From positions 1 to 39,119 of the forward strand of contig JAKBZR010000022.1 of assembly GCA_021842405.1 (NCBI GenBank): a stretch of DNA of 39,119 nt. The letters are read 5' to 3'. Position 1 is the first letter of the stretch. Every line of letters starts with the position of its first letter. This stretch comes from a bacterium (lineage in GTDB: Bacteria; Armatimonadota; Chthonomonadetes; Chthonomonadales; JAMCWF01). The position numbers and the translations under genes are program-made. This document shows, in pieces, positions 1 through 9,049 of the stretch. The notes beneath the pieces are model-generated. The model was not told the DNA's origin. It did not search any database and saw only the letters and a program-made list of their open reading frames with translations.

Positions 1-118
1 CCGTTCAACGAATGTTGCATCATCTCTCCAATCAAAACGCTGGCTTACTAAAAATTCAGTTGGAATATTATAACGGATAAATTCTCAGGGTTAAATCAAT
101 TTGGCTTTAATTTCGAAT

Positions 119-247
119 GAGTTCAGTTCTCTGGGTAATTTAGGCAGCAGGCTCTTACCCTCACCGCAATTATCAACTCCCTCCCCCGTTGACGGGGGAG
201 GGCCGGGATGGGGGTCGAACGAAAATCACTCCCGCAAAATTGAACTC
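119..247. repeat. MITE-like element copy 1 with inverted ends
   Basis: The left end reads GAGTTCAGTT followed by a CTGGG block. The right end is its inverse, CCCGCAAAATTGAACTC. Inside is an 8-bp stem, CTCCCCCG/CGGGGGAG, with a TTGA loop (181-200). The right half recurs in inverted orientation at 27306-27374. The element has no coding capacity, which fits a non-autonomous mobile or REP-like intergenic repeat. The mobility is inferred; the inverted ends and the second copy are seen directly. Confidence 0.6.
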
Positions 248-316
248 TTTCTTAATTCCAATTGGCACACGGTATCCATACTGGATGCGGTATTATAGAG
301 CTATCACAGATTGAAT

Positions 317-487
317 GAGTTCAGTTCGGTGGGACACTAAGACGAAACCCTAGAGGTTTTCAAAACCTTTAGGGTTTTGGGGATTGGTGCGCTGTTGGCG
401 ACGGCGACAGGCAGGAGCAGCTAGGTTAGGATAATTACGCTATAACATTGCCGGAGCAATATAAAACAATCCCATAAAATTGAACTC
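317..487. repeat. MITE-like element copy 2 with inverted ends
   Basis: It begins with the same GAGTTCAGTT followed by GGTGGGA, and ends with TCCCATAAAATTGAACTC. The interior differs from copy 1 and carries a long hairpin at 345-377. Two adjacent elements with matching ends and unrelated interiors suggest that the ends are the conserved, possibly recognised, part. Confidence 0.55.
345..377. terminator. Long A/T-flanked hairpin, possible bidirectional terminator
   Basis: A 16-bp arm starting AAACCCTAGAGG is followed, after a single C, by a near-perfect complement AAAACCTTTAGGGTTT with one mismatch. T-rich stretches occur in the arms on both strands. It lies inside repeat element 2 and upstream of the protease gene, so it may insulate that gene from upstream transcription. 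Confidence 0.45.
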
Positions 488-693
488 TTTCCAAAGATTA
501 CGTGTTTTAATGGGTGTTGAAAAATACGGTAACGCCTACTTACACGTAAAGTGAGCCGTATCGAATATCGCCGTCTTCACCTAAGCTGCCGTGGAGAGGG
601 ATTTCGCTCGCATCTTCACGGTTAGACGCTTCACAACTTGCAATCCGTTCGGCTTTATAACTTTATACGGATACAGCAAAAGGAGGACCGGGA

Positions 694-3600
694 GTGCTGC
701 TACGCCATCATATTATCGCGCTTGCTATCCTTTTATCTTTTCCTGCAATCGCAACGGCGCAGGGAAAACTCTTGCCTCTTCCAACCAACAAACCGATCGT
801 CGGCATCGAATACCCGGCCCTCTCACCGGACGGTAAAACCCTCTGCTTCACCTATCTGGGCGATCTCTGGACGGTGCCGGTGACCGGCGGTGTGGCGACA
901 CGCTTAACCGTCAATATGGCTCAGGATGGATATCCACGATGGTCTCCCGATGGGCATTGGATTGCCTTCTCGACGGTAAGAACCGGGAATTACGATATCT
1001 TTATCATTCCGGCCACCGGTGGAAAACCCCGGCAAATGACTTTTAACAGCGCACCCGATTTTATCGGCGGCTGGTCTCCCGACGGATCGAAGCTGATCTT
1101 CACTTCGATCCGTCATGAGCCTACCCTGGAACAGTACTCCATCAATGTGGCGACCGGCCATCTCCGAACCCTCACCCACGATCTGGAGCCCTGCCGCTAT
1201 GGAGTCTACTCACCGGATGGCAAGAGCATCGCCTATATGCGCAGCGGAATGGCGGTGCCGTGGTGGCGCCCCCGGTATATCGGCTCGATGCACGCCGATA
1301 TCTACACCAAAAACCTGATTACCGACAAGATAACCCGCATCACCCACTACGATGGTATGAATATGTGGCCACTCTACTCGTCGGGCGAGAAATACCTTTA
1401 CTTCACCAGCAATCGGGCTTACGACACACCAAACCTATTTCGTAAGCCGGTGGATGGCGGTAAAGCGGTAGCAATCACCCATTATAAAACCGGAACGGTC
1501 CGGTATCCCGATATCGCGGCGAACGGCTCGCTGATCGCTTACGAGTACGGCGGCGGCATCTCGGTGATTAATCCAAGCGGCGGCAATCCACATCCGGTAA
1601 CCATCTACGCCCCATCCGATGAGAAAGTCAATAATCACCAGCGAATCACTTTAACCGGGAATGCCACCGAATTGGCAATCTCACCCGATGGAAAAACGAT
1701 CGCGATGGTCATTCGTGGCAACATCTGGACAATCAAGGCCGATAAGGGCGGCGAAGCAACTCGATTGACGAAAAACTCCTTCAACAACGATCAGATAGAT
1801 TGGTCGCCCGACAGCACTAAAATCGCCTTCGTCTCCGACCGTAGCGGAACGGACAATATCTACGTGAAAGATGTGAAGACAAAGGTAACGACCCGGATAA
1901 CCAACGATATAACGGAGGATACCGGGCCGACCTGGTCACCTGATGGCAAGAAAATCGCCTTCTTGCGCAGCGGAGCACAGGGTGGCCTGTATGTGGCCCC
2001 TGCAACCGGTGGTGGGGCAATCAAGCTGGCCGATTCGGCCGGCAACAACCTGTTCGGGGTCGGCATCAACAGCTTCAACTGGTCGCCCGACAGCCAGTGG
2101 ATCGCTTATTCGCGCCGCGATCCGCTGAATAACACCGACATCTGGATCGCTCCCAGCGTAGGCGGCACCTCGGTCAATATCACCCGCTACCCGGGTGAAA
2201 ATGTCAACCCAACCTGGAGCCAAGATGGGAAATTTCTGGTATTTCAATCGGATCGCCACAGCCAGCATCAACCTCCTTATGACGACCTTTACGTACTCCC
2301 CTTGTTGAAGCATGAGCCTAAACCCTCCACCGCGGCGAAACCGGGCGGGACCGCCGCTAAGAAGCCGGTGGTGGTTAAGATTGACTTTGACGGCATCCAA
2401 GACCGGGCTAGGCAGGTCACCTACACCACCAATGGCGTGGCAGGCTACGCCCTTTCACCCGATGGAACGACGCTGATCTATTCCACCAAATATGGAGGCG
2501 AGTTCGATTTCTGGTCGGTTCCCACTGCACCGGGCGGCGCGCCAACCCGTATCAGTACCGGCAATCAGGGATCAGCCACCCTCTTTTTTGCGCCGGATGG
2601 CTCCAAATTTTACTATCTGGCAGCCGGTGGGACCATTCGCTCGATGCCGAAAGGCGGAGGATCCCCCTCCTTCTTGCCCTTCGTAGCCAACCTGGAGCTT
2701 AACCGCCGAGCCGAACTGCATGAGGCGTTTAATCAGTTCTGGCGGATGATTGATGTCGGCTTTTACGACCCCAAAATGCACGGCGTAAATTGGGCGGCGG
2801 TCAAAGCGAAGTATAAACCGCGCCTCTCGTCCATTGCAACGCCGGAGGATTTTGCCAACCTGCTGAGCGAGATGATCGGCGAGCTCAACACCTCGCACAG
2901 CGAAATCGGCACGGCGCCCAGTGGACCGCCCGGACCGCAGACCGCGACGTTGGCGATGGCCTTCGATGAGAGCTATCCCGGACCCGGTCTGAAGGTGTTA
3001 TCGGTAATGCCTAAAAGCCCCGGCGATGAGAACGAGCATCGGGTGAAGCCGGGCGAATACATCTTGAGCATAGATGGCACCGACGTCTCCTATAACGAAA
3101 GCTACTACAAGACATTGCAGAATAAGGCCGGTAAGGAAATTACACTGCTGGTCAACAGCAAGCCTACCAAAACCGGCGCCCATGATGTAAAATTGAAACC
3201 AATTACGCAAGCGGCATGGGAGAACCTATGGCGTGACCAATATGTGAAAAACGAGCGAAAAGAGGTTGAAAAGCTGTCGGACGACCGCCTTGCTTACATT
3301 AATGTGAAGGCGATGGACGACAGCTCCCTGCGGAAGTTTGAGCGCCAGCTTTTTGGTGATGCTCAGAGCAAGCAGGGCCTCGTACTTGATATGCGCTTCA
3401 ACGGCGGCGGCTACACGCACGATAAAATTATTAACATATTGACCCGTGATGTTTACGGTTATACCCAACCCCGCGACGCTTATCGGTCAACCCAACCTTT
3501 CCAGCACTGGAACCGGCCGGTGGTGTTATTAGTGAACCAGGATTCGGCCAGCGATACCGAAATATTCGCCAACGCCTTTAAAACGCTGAAGATCGGCAAG

Positions 3601-3846
3601 GTCGTGGGAGTGCCGACGCCGGGATACGTCATCGGCACGTATGACACGCACCTCATTGATGGAACCGCTTATCGCATTCCGATGTGGGGCTGGTATACTT
3701 TGAGCGGTCAAGATATGGAAAATCACGGGGTAAAGCCGGATGTGGACATACCCGAAACACCGCAAGATATCCAGGAACATAAAGATGTGCAACTTGACGG
3801 TGCGGTGAAGATACTGTTGGACGAGCTTAAGGCGAACCAGAAGTAG
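694..3846 (+). CDS. Tricorn-type S41 protease, exported
   Basis: The 1050-aa protein matches the tricorn protease plan and usual length. A signal peptide (about residues 1-22, ending ATAQG) is followed by repeated TolB/WD40-like blades of the pattern SPDGK-I-F to about residue 650. A helical segment, a PDZ-like region (about 765-830) and a C-terminal S41 serine protease core follow. Likely catalytic residues are His735 in GELNTSHSEIG and a Ser of the SASD motif at 951-954. The ENHGVKPDVDIPE block that ends this family is present. The role is degradation of peptides, here probably outside the cytoplasm because of the signal sequence. The start is GTG, chosen because AGGAGG lies at 681-686, 7 bases upstream. 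A CDF transporter follows 35 bases downstream. Confidence 0.92.
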   Translation: MLLRHHIIALAILLSFPAIATAQGKLLPLPTNKPIVGIEYPALSPDGKTLCFTYLGDLWTVPVTGGVATRLTVNMAQDGYPRWSPDGHWIAFSTVRTGNYDIFIIPATGGKPRQMTFNSAPDFIGGWSPDGSKLIFTSIRHEPTLEQYSINVATGHLRTLTHDLEPCRYGVYSPDGKSIAYMRSGMAVPWWRPRYIGSMHADIYTKNLITDKITRITHYDGMNMWPLYSSGEKYLYFTSNRAYDTPNLFRKPVDGGKAVAITHYKTGTVRYPDIAANGSLIAYEYGGGISVINPSGGNPHPVTIYAPSDEKVNNHQRITLTGNATELAISPDGKTIAMVIRGNIWTIKADKGGEATRLTKNSFNNDQIDWSPDSTKIAFVSDRSGTDNIYVKDVKTKVTTRITNDITEDTGPTWSPDGKKIAFLRSGAQGGLYVAPATGGGAIKLADSAGNNLFGVGINSFNWSPDSQWIAYSRRDPLNNTDIWIAPSVGGTSVNITRYPGENVNPTWSQDGKFLVFQSDRHSQHQPPYDDLYVLPLLKHEPKPSTAAKPGGTAAKKPVVVKIDFDGIQDRARQVTYTTNGVAGYALSPDGTTLIYSTKYGGEFDFWSVPTAPGGAPTRISTGNQGSATLFFAPDGSKFYYLAAGGTIRSMPKGGGSPSFLPFVANLELNRRAELHEAFNQFWRMIDVGFYDPKMHGVNWAAVKAKYKPRLSSIATPEDFANLLSEMIGELNTSHSEIGTAPSGPPGPQTATLAMAFDESYPGPGLKVLSVMPKSPGDENEHRVKPGEYILSIDGTDVSYNESYYKTLQNKAGKEITLLVNSKPTKTGAHDVKLKPITQAAWENLWRDQYVKNERKEVEKLSDDRLAYINVKAMDDSSLRKFERQLFGDAQSKQGLVLDMRFNGGGYTHDKIINILTRDVYGYTQPRDAYRSTQPFQHWNRPVVLLVNQDSASDTEIFANAFKTLKIGKVVGVPTPGYVIGTYDTHLIDGTAYRIPMWGWYTLSGQDMENHGVKPDVDIPETPQDIQEHKDVQLDGAVKILLDELKANQK

Positions 3847-3881
3847 AGGCTGGCCTTCCGAATCGCGAAGGTAACTCGCTT

Positions 3882-4913
3882 ATGTGGCTTATGAATTGCA
3901 CCCATCTTATGGAATACGATGAGGGGGGGCGCCATCCGGCACATCCGGACGAAGCCCATGGCCATTCGCACGTGCCCTCCTCTATACTGGATACAGCCCT
4001 TATCTCCAGTGCGGAGGGCATCCGGGCAGTCAAGTGGTCGCTGGTGGTGCTGTTTGTCGCCGCCATAGCGCAGGGAATTATCGTTTGGCTAACCGGCAGC
4101 GCCGGCTTGCTGGCCGACACCATTCATAACTTTGCCGACGCGCTGACGGCGGTGCCGCTCTGGATCGCGTTTCGCCTCTCCTCTCGCACGCCCACTCGCC
4201 ATTTTCCTTATGGACTTAACCGAACCGAAGACCTGGCCGGATTGATGATACTGGCGATCATCATGGGAACGGGTCTGGCCGCGGCGTACCAGTCGTTCAC
4301 CCGCTTAATTCATCCGGTTATACCTCAATATTTGTGGGTCGGCATTGCAGGCGGTGTGATCGGGTTTCTGGGCAACGAATTGGTCGCAGTATATCGGATA
4401 CGTATCGGCCGCATGATCGGGAGCGCCGCGCTGGTTGTGGACGGGCAGCATGCTCGTATGGACGGCCTAACTTCGTTGGCGGCCGTTGCCGGTCTGATCG
4501 GCGTATTGATCGGTTACCCCATTTTAGATTCGATTGCCGGCCTGGTGATCAGCGTCGCTATTATGTGGCTGACCTACGAGGCCGGCCGCGAGGTGGTATC
4601 TCACGCGGTTGATGGCATTGAGCCGGATGTTCTCGACCATATCGAGCACTTAGCGCTTCATGTGGAGGGAGTGCATGGCGTCGCGCATACTCGGGCACGG
4701 TGGTGCGGTCATGTCATTCAGGCGGAGACCACCCTATTAGTAGACCCATCTGTATCGGTGATGGAGGGACACCGAATCGCCGAGCGCGTCCGTCATGCGC
4801 TTTTGGAAGAGATTCCACAGCTTGCTGATGCGCTCATCCACTGTGACCCGGCCGGCGTGGCCGACGCGCACGCCGAGACGTCCCATCATTTCCAGCGGTC
4901 AGGCCACACTTAA
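3882..4913 (+). CDS. Cation diffusion facilitator (Zn2+/Cd2+-type efflux protein)
   Basis: The 343-aa membrane protein has a His-rich N-terminal loop (residues 18-30) and about six hydrophobic segments. The two metal-site motifs of the CDF family are His82-x3-Asp86 (HNFAD) and His190-x3-Asp194 (HARMD). Both being HxxxD points to zinc-like ions rather than manganese. A cytoplasmic C-terminal domain (about 250-343) resembles the dimerising CDF tail. It exports divalent metal in exchange for protons. The start is uncertain: in-frame ATG codons at 3882, 3891 and 3909 all lack a strong ribosome site. It is 35 bases after the protease gene and may be co-transcribed with it. Confidence 0.93.
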   Translation: MWLMNCTHLMEYDEGGRHPAHPDEAHGHSHVPSSILDTALISSAEGIRAVKWSLVVLFVAAIAQGIIVWLTGSAGLLADTIHNFADALTAVPLWIAFRLSSRTPTRHFPYGLNRTEDLAGLMILAIIMGTGLAAAYQSFTRLIHPVIPQYLWVGIAGGVIGFLGNELVAVYRIRIGRMIGSAALVVDGQHARMDGLTSLAAVAGLIGVLIGYPILDSIAGLVISVAIMWLTYEAGREVVSHAVDGIEPDVLDHIEHLALHVEGVHGVAHTRARWCGHVIQAETTLLVDPSVSVMEGHRIAERVRHALLEEIPQLADALIHCDPAGVADAHAETSHHFQRSGHT

Positions 4914-5014
4914 AGAAAAACGGTCGTACTCTCACTCAAAAATCATTCAGGTCTGTCTGATCCCAAACAAAATCCACGTTGCAAGAAGCGCCTGCTTTCG
5001 CGTTTCGCACCATC

Positions 5015-5034
5015 GTGGCATTTCATTTTGCCAC
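5015..5034. terminator. Weak hairpin between convergent genes
   Basis: GTGGCA and TGCCAC form a 6-bp stem around a T-rich loop, followed by TTTATTT-like sequence. It lies in the 264-base gap between the CDF gene (plus) and the small membrane protein gene (minus). Its place fits a terminator for the plus-strand unit, but the stem is short. I see no gene in the gap. Confidence 0.3.
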
Positions 5035-5177
5035 CGCGATTTATTTGGAATATACACACGGAACGGCGCCCGCATCCTACCCACACCCGCGTATCTTTTG
5101 CGAAAACTGAGTTGTCTACCGTGCAAACCCTTGGTACGTCACAAGGCGGATGGATTGCTTTCTTGAAATGACTACAA

Positions 5178-5447
5178 CTACATCACCGTATTCTGCTCGG
5201 AGAGGCGATACAGGCCGATCAGCGAAGGAATGAGGACAATCAGGGCTGCCGCAGCGCACTCAATGGATGATGTGATAAGGTTGAGTATCCAGAATATGCA
5301 CGCTGCTGAGATGAGCGACGCGGCCAGCCCCAAACCGGCGTGAATCCACCGCATGGAGTTCGCTTCGCGGGAAAAGAGCGCTCCGATCAACAGCCAGGCT
5401 CCTATCACGAAAAACAGCGCCGCCATCCCACCTAGAAACCACCTCAT
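5178..5447 (-). CDS. Small membrane protein, unknown function
   Basis: This 89-aa protein is almost entirely hydrophobic, with about three membrane-spanning segments (roughly residues 4-25, 33-55 and 62-80). I recognise no family motif. Its ATG lies 6 bases after the stop of the CE7 esterase gene, so the two are almost certainly translated from one transcript. The function is unknown; a coupled or structural role with the esterase is only a guess. Confidence 0.6.
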   Translation of the reverse strand: MRWFLGGMAALFFVIGAWLLIGALFSREANSMRWIHAGLGLAASLISAACIFWILNLITSSIECAAAALIVLIPSLIGLYRLSEQNTVM

Positions 5448-5453
5448 CGGCGC

Positions 5454-6377
5454 TCACTCCCGCGCGTACATGCCCAGCCAGCGGCGATACGATTCGTTCA
5501 TCTCGGCAATGACCCCATGACTGATATCGTATGAAATCCACTCTTTGGTGGCGGGAATGCGATCGTATACCGCCTGGATGGTGGGCAGTGGACAGACGTT
5601 GTCGTTGGTGCCGGCGCTCACTAAAATCGGGCAGCGGATGTTCGGAGCGTGATTGATCGGATCAAAATAGGCGTAAGTGCGCATCACCGTGTCATGCATA
5701 TCGGGACGGCCTCGCAGATAATCGTTGACCTCCTGAAACGGGTAAGCGTCAGAGAGATGCAGGGCGAGGGGCAGATCGCAAAGGTAGGCGATATCGGAAA
5801 CCGCACAACGAATTCGATGGTCAAGGCCGGCGGTGATGAACGTCAACCCGCCACCCTGGCTGATGCCTAATACCGACAGCCGGTTTGGATCCGCTTCCGG
5901 TAGTTCGGCTAAAACGTCAATTGCACGGACGCAGTTTGCCACGATCGCTCGATAGCGATAAGTTTCCGGCGATTCGATGCCGCGCACCATATAGCCATCG
6001 AACCGTGGGTCGAAATCGGGTGGAAGGTAGTCAGGAGTGAAGTTATGAACGTTGATTGCGAGCGTAATATAACCGGGAACGGTGGTAACCGCGTCAATCG
6101 CCGGCGTGACCAGGCCGTATCCGGGCAGCCAGAGAATTGCGCCGCACCGCTGTTGCTTTGCCTCTGGAGGGATGGCCAGCCAGCCAAATACTCTGCCGCC
6201 CCCAAATCCGGTGTAAGAAAGAACCTCAACCCGGAAGTCATGATAATTGAGAGCCCGCCGGGTGTCATGCACGATGTCCAGCGGATATCGGCGTACTTCC
6301 TCCAGTGTAGATTGCCAGAATTGATTAAAATCGGCCGGCGTAGCCAGTGATTCCACGTCGTGTTGAATTTGTGACAC
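5454..6377 (-). CDS. CE7-family acetyl xylan / cephalosporin C-type esterase
   Basis: The 307-aa alpha/beta hydrolase has the CE7 signature order: an N-terminal FNQFWQ segment, a GYG oxyanion region near 86-88, an RG motif at 132-133, the nucleophile elbow GISQGG with Ser173, and the acid and base Asp259 (in AGTNDN) and His287 (in SHG). Such enzymes remove acetyl groups from xylo-oligosaccharides and related esters in the cytoplasm; no signal peptide is seen. The start is GTG, because AAGGAG lies about 8 bases upstream; the nearby ATG is out of frame. The neighbouring glycan enzymes fit a role in hemicellulose use. Confidence 0.85.
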   Translation of the reverse strand: MSQIQHDVESLATPADFNQFWQSTLEEVRRYPLDIVHDTRRALNYHDFRVEVLSYTGFGGGRVFGWLAIPPEAKQQRCGAILWLPGYGLVTPAIDAVTTVPGYITLAINVHNFTPDYLPPDFDPRFDGYMVRGIESPETYRYRAIVANCVRAIDVLAELPEADPNRLSVLGISQGGGLTFITAGLDHRIRCAVSDIAYLCDLPLALHLSDAYPFQEVNDYLRGRPDMHDTVMRTYAYFDPINHAPNIRCPILVSAGTNDNVCPLPTIQAVYDRIPATKEWISYDISHGVIAEMNESYRRWLGMYARE

Positions 6378-6408
6378 TCATTATCTCCTTAAATTTTCCT
6401 TAGGGCAT

Positions 6409-6414
6409 AGTATA
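6409..6414 (-). promoter_or_regulatory. Possible -10 box of the CE7 esterase gene
   Basis: On the minus strand TATACT stands about 30 bases before the GTG start of the esterase gene. A -35 element at the right distance is poor, so this is a partial promoter call. The 145-base gap between the esterase and ApbE genes holds nothing else that I can identify. Confidence 0.35.
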
Positions 6415-6522
6415 TTTGACGTAACGAATGGATTTCATTCTCTGGATAATTAAGGTGGAGGGGCTGATGCTGCCAAAATCATCCCATTTCAAAGGACGGG
6501 TGAATTCGCCTCCTATCTGCTA

Positions 6523-7467
6523 TCAATGCAAGGTTGATGAGATTTCCTGTTCAATCCCCTGCGTCTCCACCTGTAATTTACCCCCATTTTCGACCGCAAC
6601 CAAAGCGCGCACCGATGGGAATTTTTCTTTAAGCAGCGCTAAACCGGGCGGCCCCAGCGCCAGCAGCGCGGTTGAGAGGGCGTCGCCGTCGGTTGCGGAT
6701 GGCAAAATGACGGCCGCCAACAAGCTATTTTCAACCGGGCGGCCGGTTCGCGGATCAATGACGTGCCCGAACCGGCGCCCCTCTGCGTAAAAGCTTTTGC
6801 CGTGCACCGCCGATATGGAAAGGGTTTCATTCATCAATATAACGGATGTCAACAACCGATTCGGAGCAAGAGGGTGCTGAATGCCAACCCGCCAGCCCTC
6901 ATGGCCGCTGGATGATCCCATCGCAGCCACGCTGCTTAAGCCGCCGTTGAGCAGCGCCGATTGAACACCGTTTTCCCGCATCAGCGCGCACGCCCGATCA
7001 ACCGCATATCCTTTCCCGATCGCCCCCAAATCCACCTGCACACCGGTCTGCTTAAACTGCACCGTGCAAACCCGATCGTCAAACTGGAGATGATCAGCGC
7101 CAACCAGTTGGAGGCAACGCTCGATTTCATCAGGTGGCGGCACCCCACTGCTGCCCGCCAATCCCCAGCACCGAAGCAGCGGCAATACGGTGATATCGAA
7201 GGCGCCGCCGGTTAATTGAGAGAGCTCAATTGCCCTCCTCAATAGGTGAAACGTTCGCGGATCCAGCTTCACCGGCTCCCGATGAGCTCCCAAGTTCAGA
7301 TCACTGATCTCCGAATCGGTTCGGTAGATGCTCAATTGAGCATCCAACCGAGCTATTTCAGACAGAGCCTCTTCCCCGGCCGCCCTCAATCGTGGTGAAT
7401 CGTCACCTTCGATCACCAGCTCAAACCGGGTTGCCATCGCGTGCAGCGCAAGGCGGCAATTTAGCAT
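6523..7467 (-). CDS. apbE: FAD:protein FMN transferase (ApbE family)
   Basis: ApbE proteins attach FMN covalently to threonine in target flavoproteins such as NqrB/RnfG-type subunits, using Mg2+. The family blocks are all visible: the N-terminal MATRFELV motif, GAFDITVLPL, the nucleotide-binding VDLGAIGKGYAVD, LLNGGLSS, HVIDPRTGRPV, and the metal-binding end ATDGDALSTAL. No lipobox or clear signal peptide is present, so it may act in the cytoplasm. I start at ATG 7467: the longer TTG reading at 7494 falls inside the terminator hairpin of the upstream gene. Neither start has a good ribosome site. No flavoprotein target is encoded nearby. Confidence 0.9.
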   Translation of the reverse strand: MLNCRLALHAMATRFELVIEGDDSPRLRAAGEEALSEIARLDAQLSIYRTDSEISDLNLGAHREPVKLDPRTFHLLRRAIELSQLTGGAFDITVLPLLRCWGLAGSSGVPPPDEIERCLQLVGADHLQFDDRVCTVQFKQTGVQVDLGAIGKGYAVDRACALMRENGVQSALLNGGLSSVAAMGSSSGHEGWRVGIQHPLAPNRLLTSVILMNETLSISAVHGKSFYAEGRRFGHVIDPRTGRPVENSLLAAVILPSATDGDALSTALLALGPPGLALLKEKFPSVRALVAVENGGKLQVETQGIEQEISSTLH

Positions 7468-7480
7468 TTCAGTAACGATT

Positions 7481-7521
7481 AAAACGACCGGCAATTCGCA
7501 AGCCGATGAAATGCCGGTCGT
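7481..7521 (-). terminator. Rho-independent-type terminator after the first Gfo/Idh gene
   Basis: A perfect 10-bp stem, ACGACCGGCA/TGCCGGTCGT, with an 18-base loop is followed on the minus strand by TTTT (7481-7484). It sits just after the stop of the Gfo/Idh/MocA gene at 7549 and covers the apparent TTG start of the ApbE frame. This argues for separate transcription of apbE. Confidence 0.65.
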
Positions 7522-7548
7522 AATGATTGGCTATCGAACGAACTTGAA

Positions 7549-8898
7549 TTATGCCTTTGCCGATTCTTTCAAGGGGTGCCACGGCATAACCTGTCCCTTT
7601 GGCTTCTCCTCTTTGCCCTGAATAAGATGAACCCGTACCGGATCAAACAGCATCGTCTTGCTCTGCCGATATGACATCTCAGCCATTGCAATAACGGCGT
7701 GCGCCCGCACGGCGAGATCTACATCGCAGTTTGGAACGCCTCGGCTGCGTACGCAATCCAAGAAATTCTTCTCGTGGGCGGCGATGTCTTCGCCCGGTCC
7801 CGTAACCTGTAAGGTGACCGCATCAATCTGATCCGACCAATCGCGCTCCGGCCTGAGGTCAATGCTATTGCCTCCAAGGTAGAGTGTGGCGTGGTGGCCT
7901 CGAATCTCATCCGGTAAGCCTTGCTCATTGGCGGTGGAACCCACTACCACAATCGTCTGCTTGCTGGGGAAATCGGCCATTAAATGAAAGGTATCGGGCA
8001 CCTGCCGGTCGGTTTCACTCAGCCATTTTCCGCCGACCGCCACCACTCGCTCCGGAAACTCAGCGCCGCCGATGCCGATCATCAGGGGAGTTACGCGATG
8101 CGGGAAAAGATCCGAATCGATTCCGGCCGAATAGTCCCAAAATTTACGCCACCGGAAGTAGCGCTCACGACTGAATTCATGCCAAGGAGCGGGACCGAGC
8201 CAGCGCTTCCAGTCCAGCGTTTGTGGCGTGCATTGCGGCTCGATCGTGTAGTAATTCCATTCACCGTCTTTGCTGTTACGACAATAGCTGCCTTGACTCC
8301 AAATGATCTTGCCGATTCGGTTCGCCTTAACCGCATCGCCGGCCACATGCCATCGCTGATCGGTGCAAGCCTGCACGCCCAATTGGAAGATCCGGTCGCT
8401 GCCTTTGACCGTTCTCCATAGGCTGAGCGCCTCATCCAGGTAGCGGGTCATCGGCTTCTCAAGGTAGATGTCCTTGCCGGAATGAATGGCATCCATCGCC
8501 ATTCGGTAGTGCCAGTGTTCCGGGGAGGCGATCCAAACCACGTCCACGTCCGGGTTTTCGAGTAGTTTCTGGTAATCCTGGTACACATGGGCATCATCCA
8601 GGCCGAGGAACTCCTTGGCAGCCTGCTTTCTCGGCTCGTAAATGTCAGAAATGGCAATGGACTGCGTGTTGTTGGCCGCCGAATTTTCTTTAAGCAGGCG
8701 CACATGCGTCATTCCCTGTCCGCCCACACCGATATGGCCGATGTTGATGCGGTCATTGGCGCCGATCACACGGCTTGGCGCCAGCGCGTAGACGCTGCTC
8801 TTTGCTGCAGCCGTCATCGCAACGCTTCCGGCAACCACCGATGCCGTCTTTAAGAATTCACGGCGAGTCGGCTTTTTGTTCGGTTCTTGTTGATCCAT
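7549..8898 (-). CDS. Tat-signalled Gfo/Idh/MocA-family oxidoreductase
   Basis: With the start used here the protein is 449 aa. A twin-arginine signal (RREFLKTA, residues 12-19, then a small hydrophobic run) suggests export in folded form with its NAD(P) cofactor. The Rossmann loop GVGGQG lies near residues 57-62 and the family motif EKP at 147-149, whose lysine is part of the active site. The C-terminal half has the usual alpha/beta sheet domain. The substrate cannot be told from sequence; sugars or inositols are typical. ATG 8898 is preferred over TTG 8922 because GGAG and AAGG lie just upstream of the ATG. A terminator follows. Confidence 0.9.
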   Translation of the reverse strand: MDQQEPNKKPTRREFLKTASVVAGSVAMTAAAKSSVYALAPSRVIGANDRINIGHIGVGGQGMTHVRLLKENSAANNTQSIAISDIYEPRKQAAKEFLGLDDAHVYQDYQKLLENPDVDVVWIASPEHWHYRMAMDAIHSGKDIYLEKPMTRYLDEALSLWRTVKGSDRIFQLGVQACTDQRWHVAGDAVKANRIGKIIWSQGSYCRNSKDGEWNYYTIEPQCTPQTLDWKRWLGPAPWHEFSRERYFRWRKFWDYSAGIDSDLFPHRVTPLMIGIGGAEFPERVVAVGGKWLSETDRQVPDTFHLMADFPSKQTIVVVGSTANEQGLPDEIRGHHATLYLGGNSIDLRPERDWSDQIDAVTLQVTGPGEDIAAHEKNFLDCVRSRGVPNCDVDLAVRAHAVIAMAEMSYRQSKTMLFDPVRVHLIQGKEEKPKGQVMPWHPLKESAKA

Positions 8899-9049
8899 TG
8901 ACCTTAATTGCTCCTTTTCCAATTTTATCTGACAGATGATAGTTGATCACTTGATGGGTTTTGTTTAGGATCGGCACTCAGTCCAACTAATCGTTCACTG
9001 GAGCCGCTTAACTTGAGCGCGAACGGACGGAATCCACCGCCTCATCAAG

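Larger units (their letters stand above)
1..693. other. Gene-free region with two short inverted-ended elements
   Basis: No convincing coding region lies before the tricorn-type gene. The stretch holds two short elements bounded by GAGTTCAGTT / AATTGAACTC ends (119-247 and 317-487), each with a strong internal hairpin. The small open frames here have no ribosome binding site and overlap these hairpins, so I treat them as chance. The last 200 bases presumably hold the promoter of the protease gene, but I could not pick a convincing -35/-10 pair. Confidence 0.6.

Noticed and set aside
4795-5166. Plus-strand 123-aa frame overlapping the CDF gene end
   Set aside because: Its first third is a shadow of the CDF gene and the remainder shows no motif or ribosome site.
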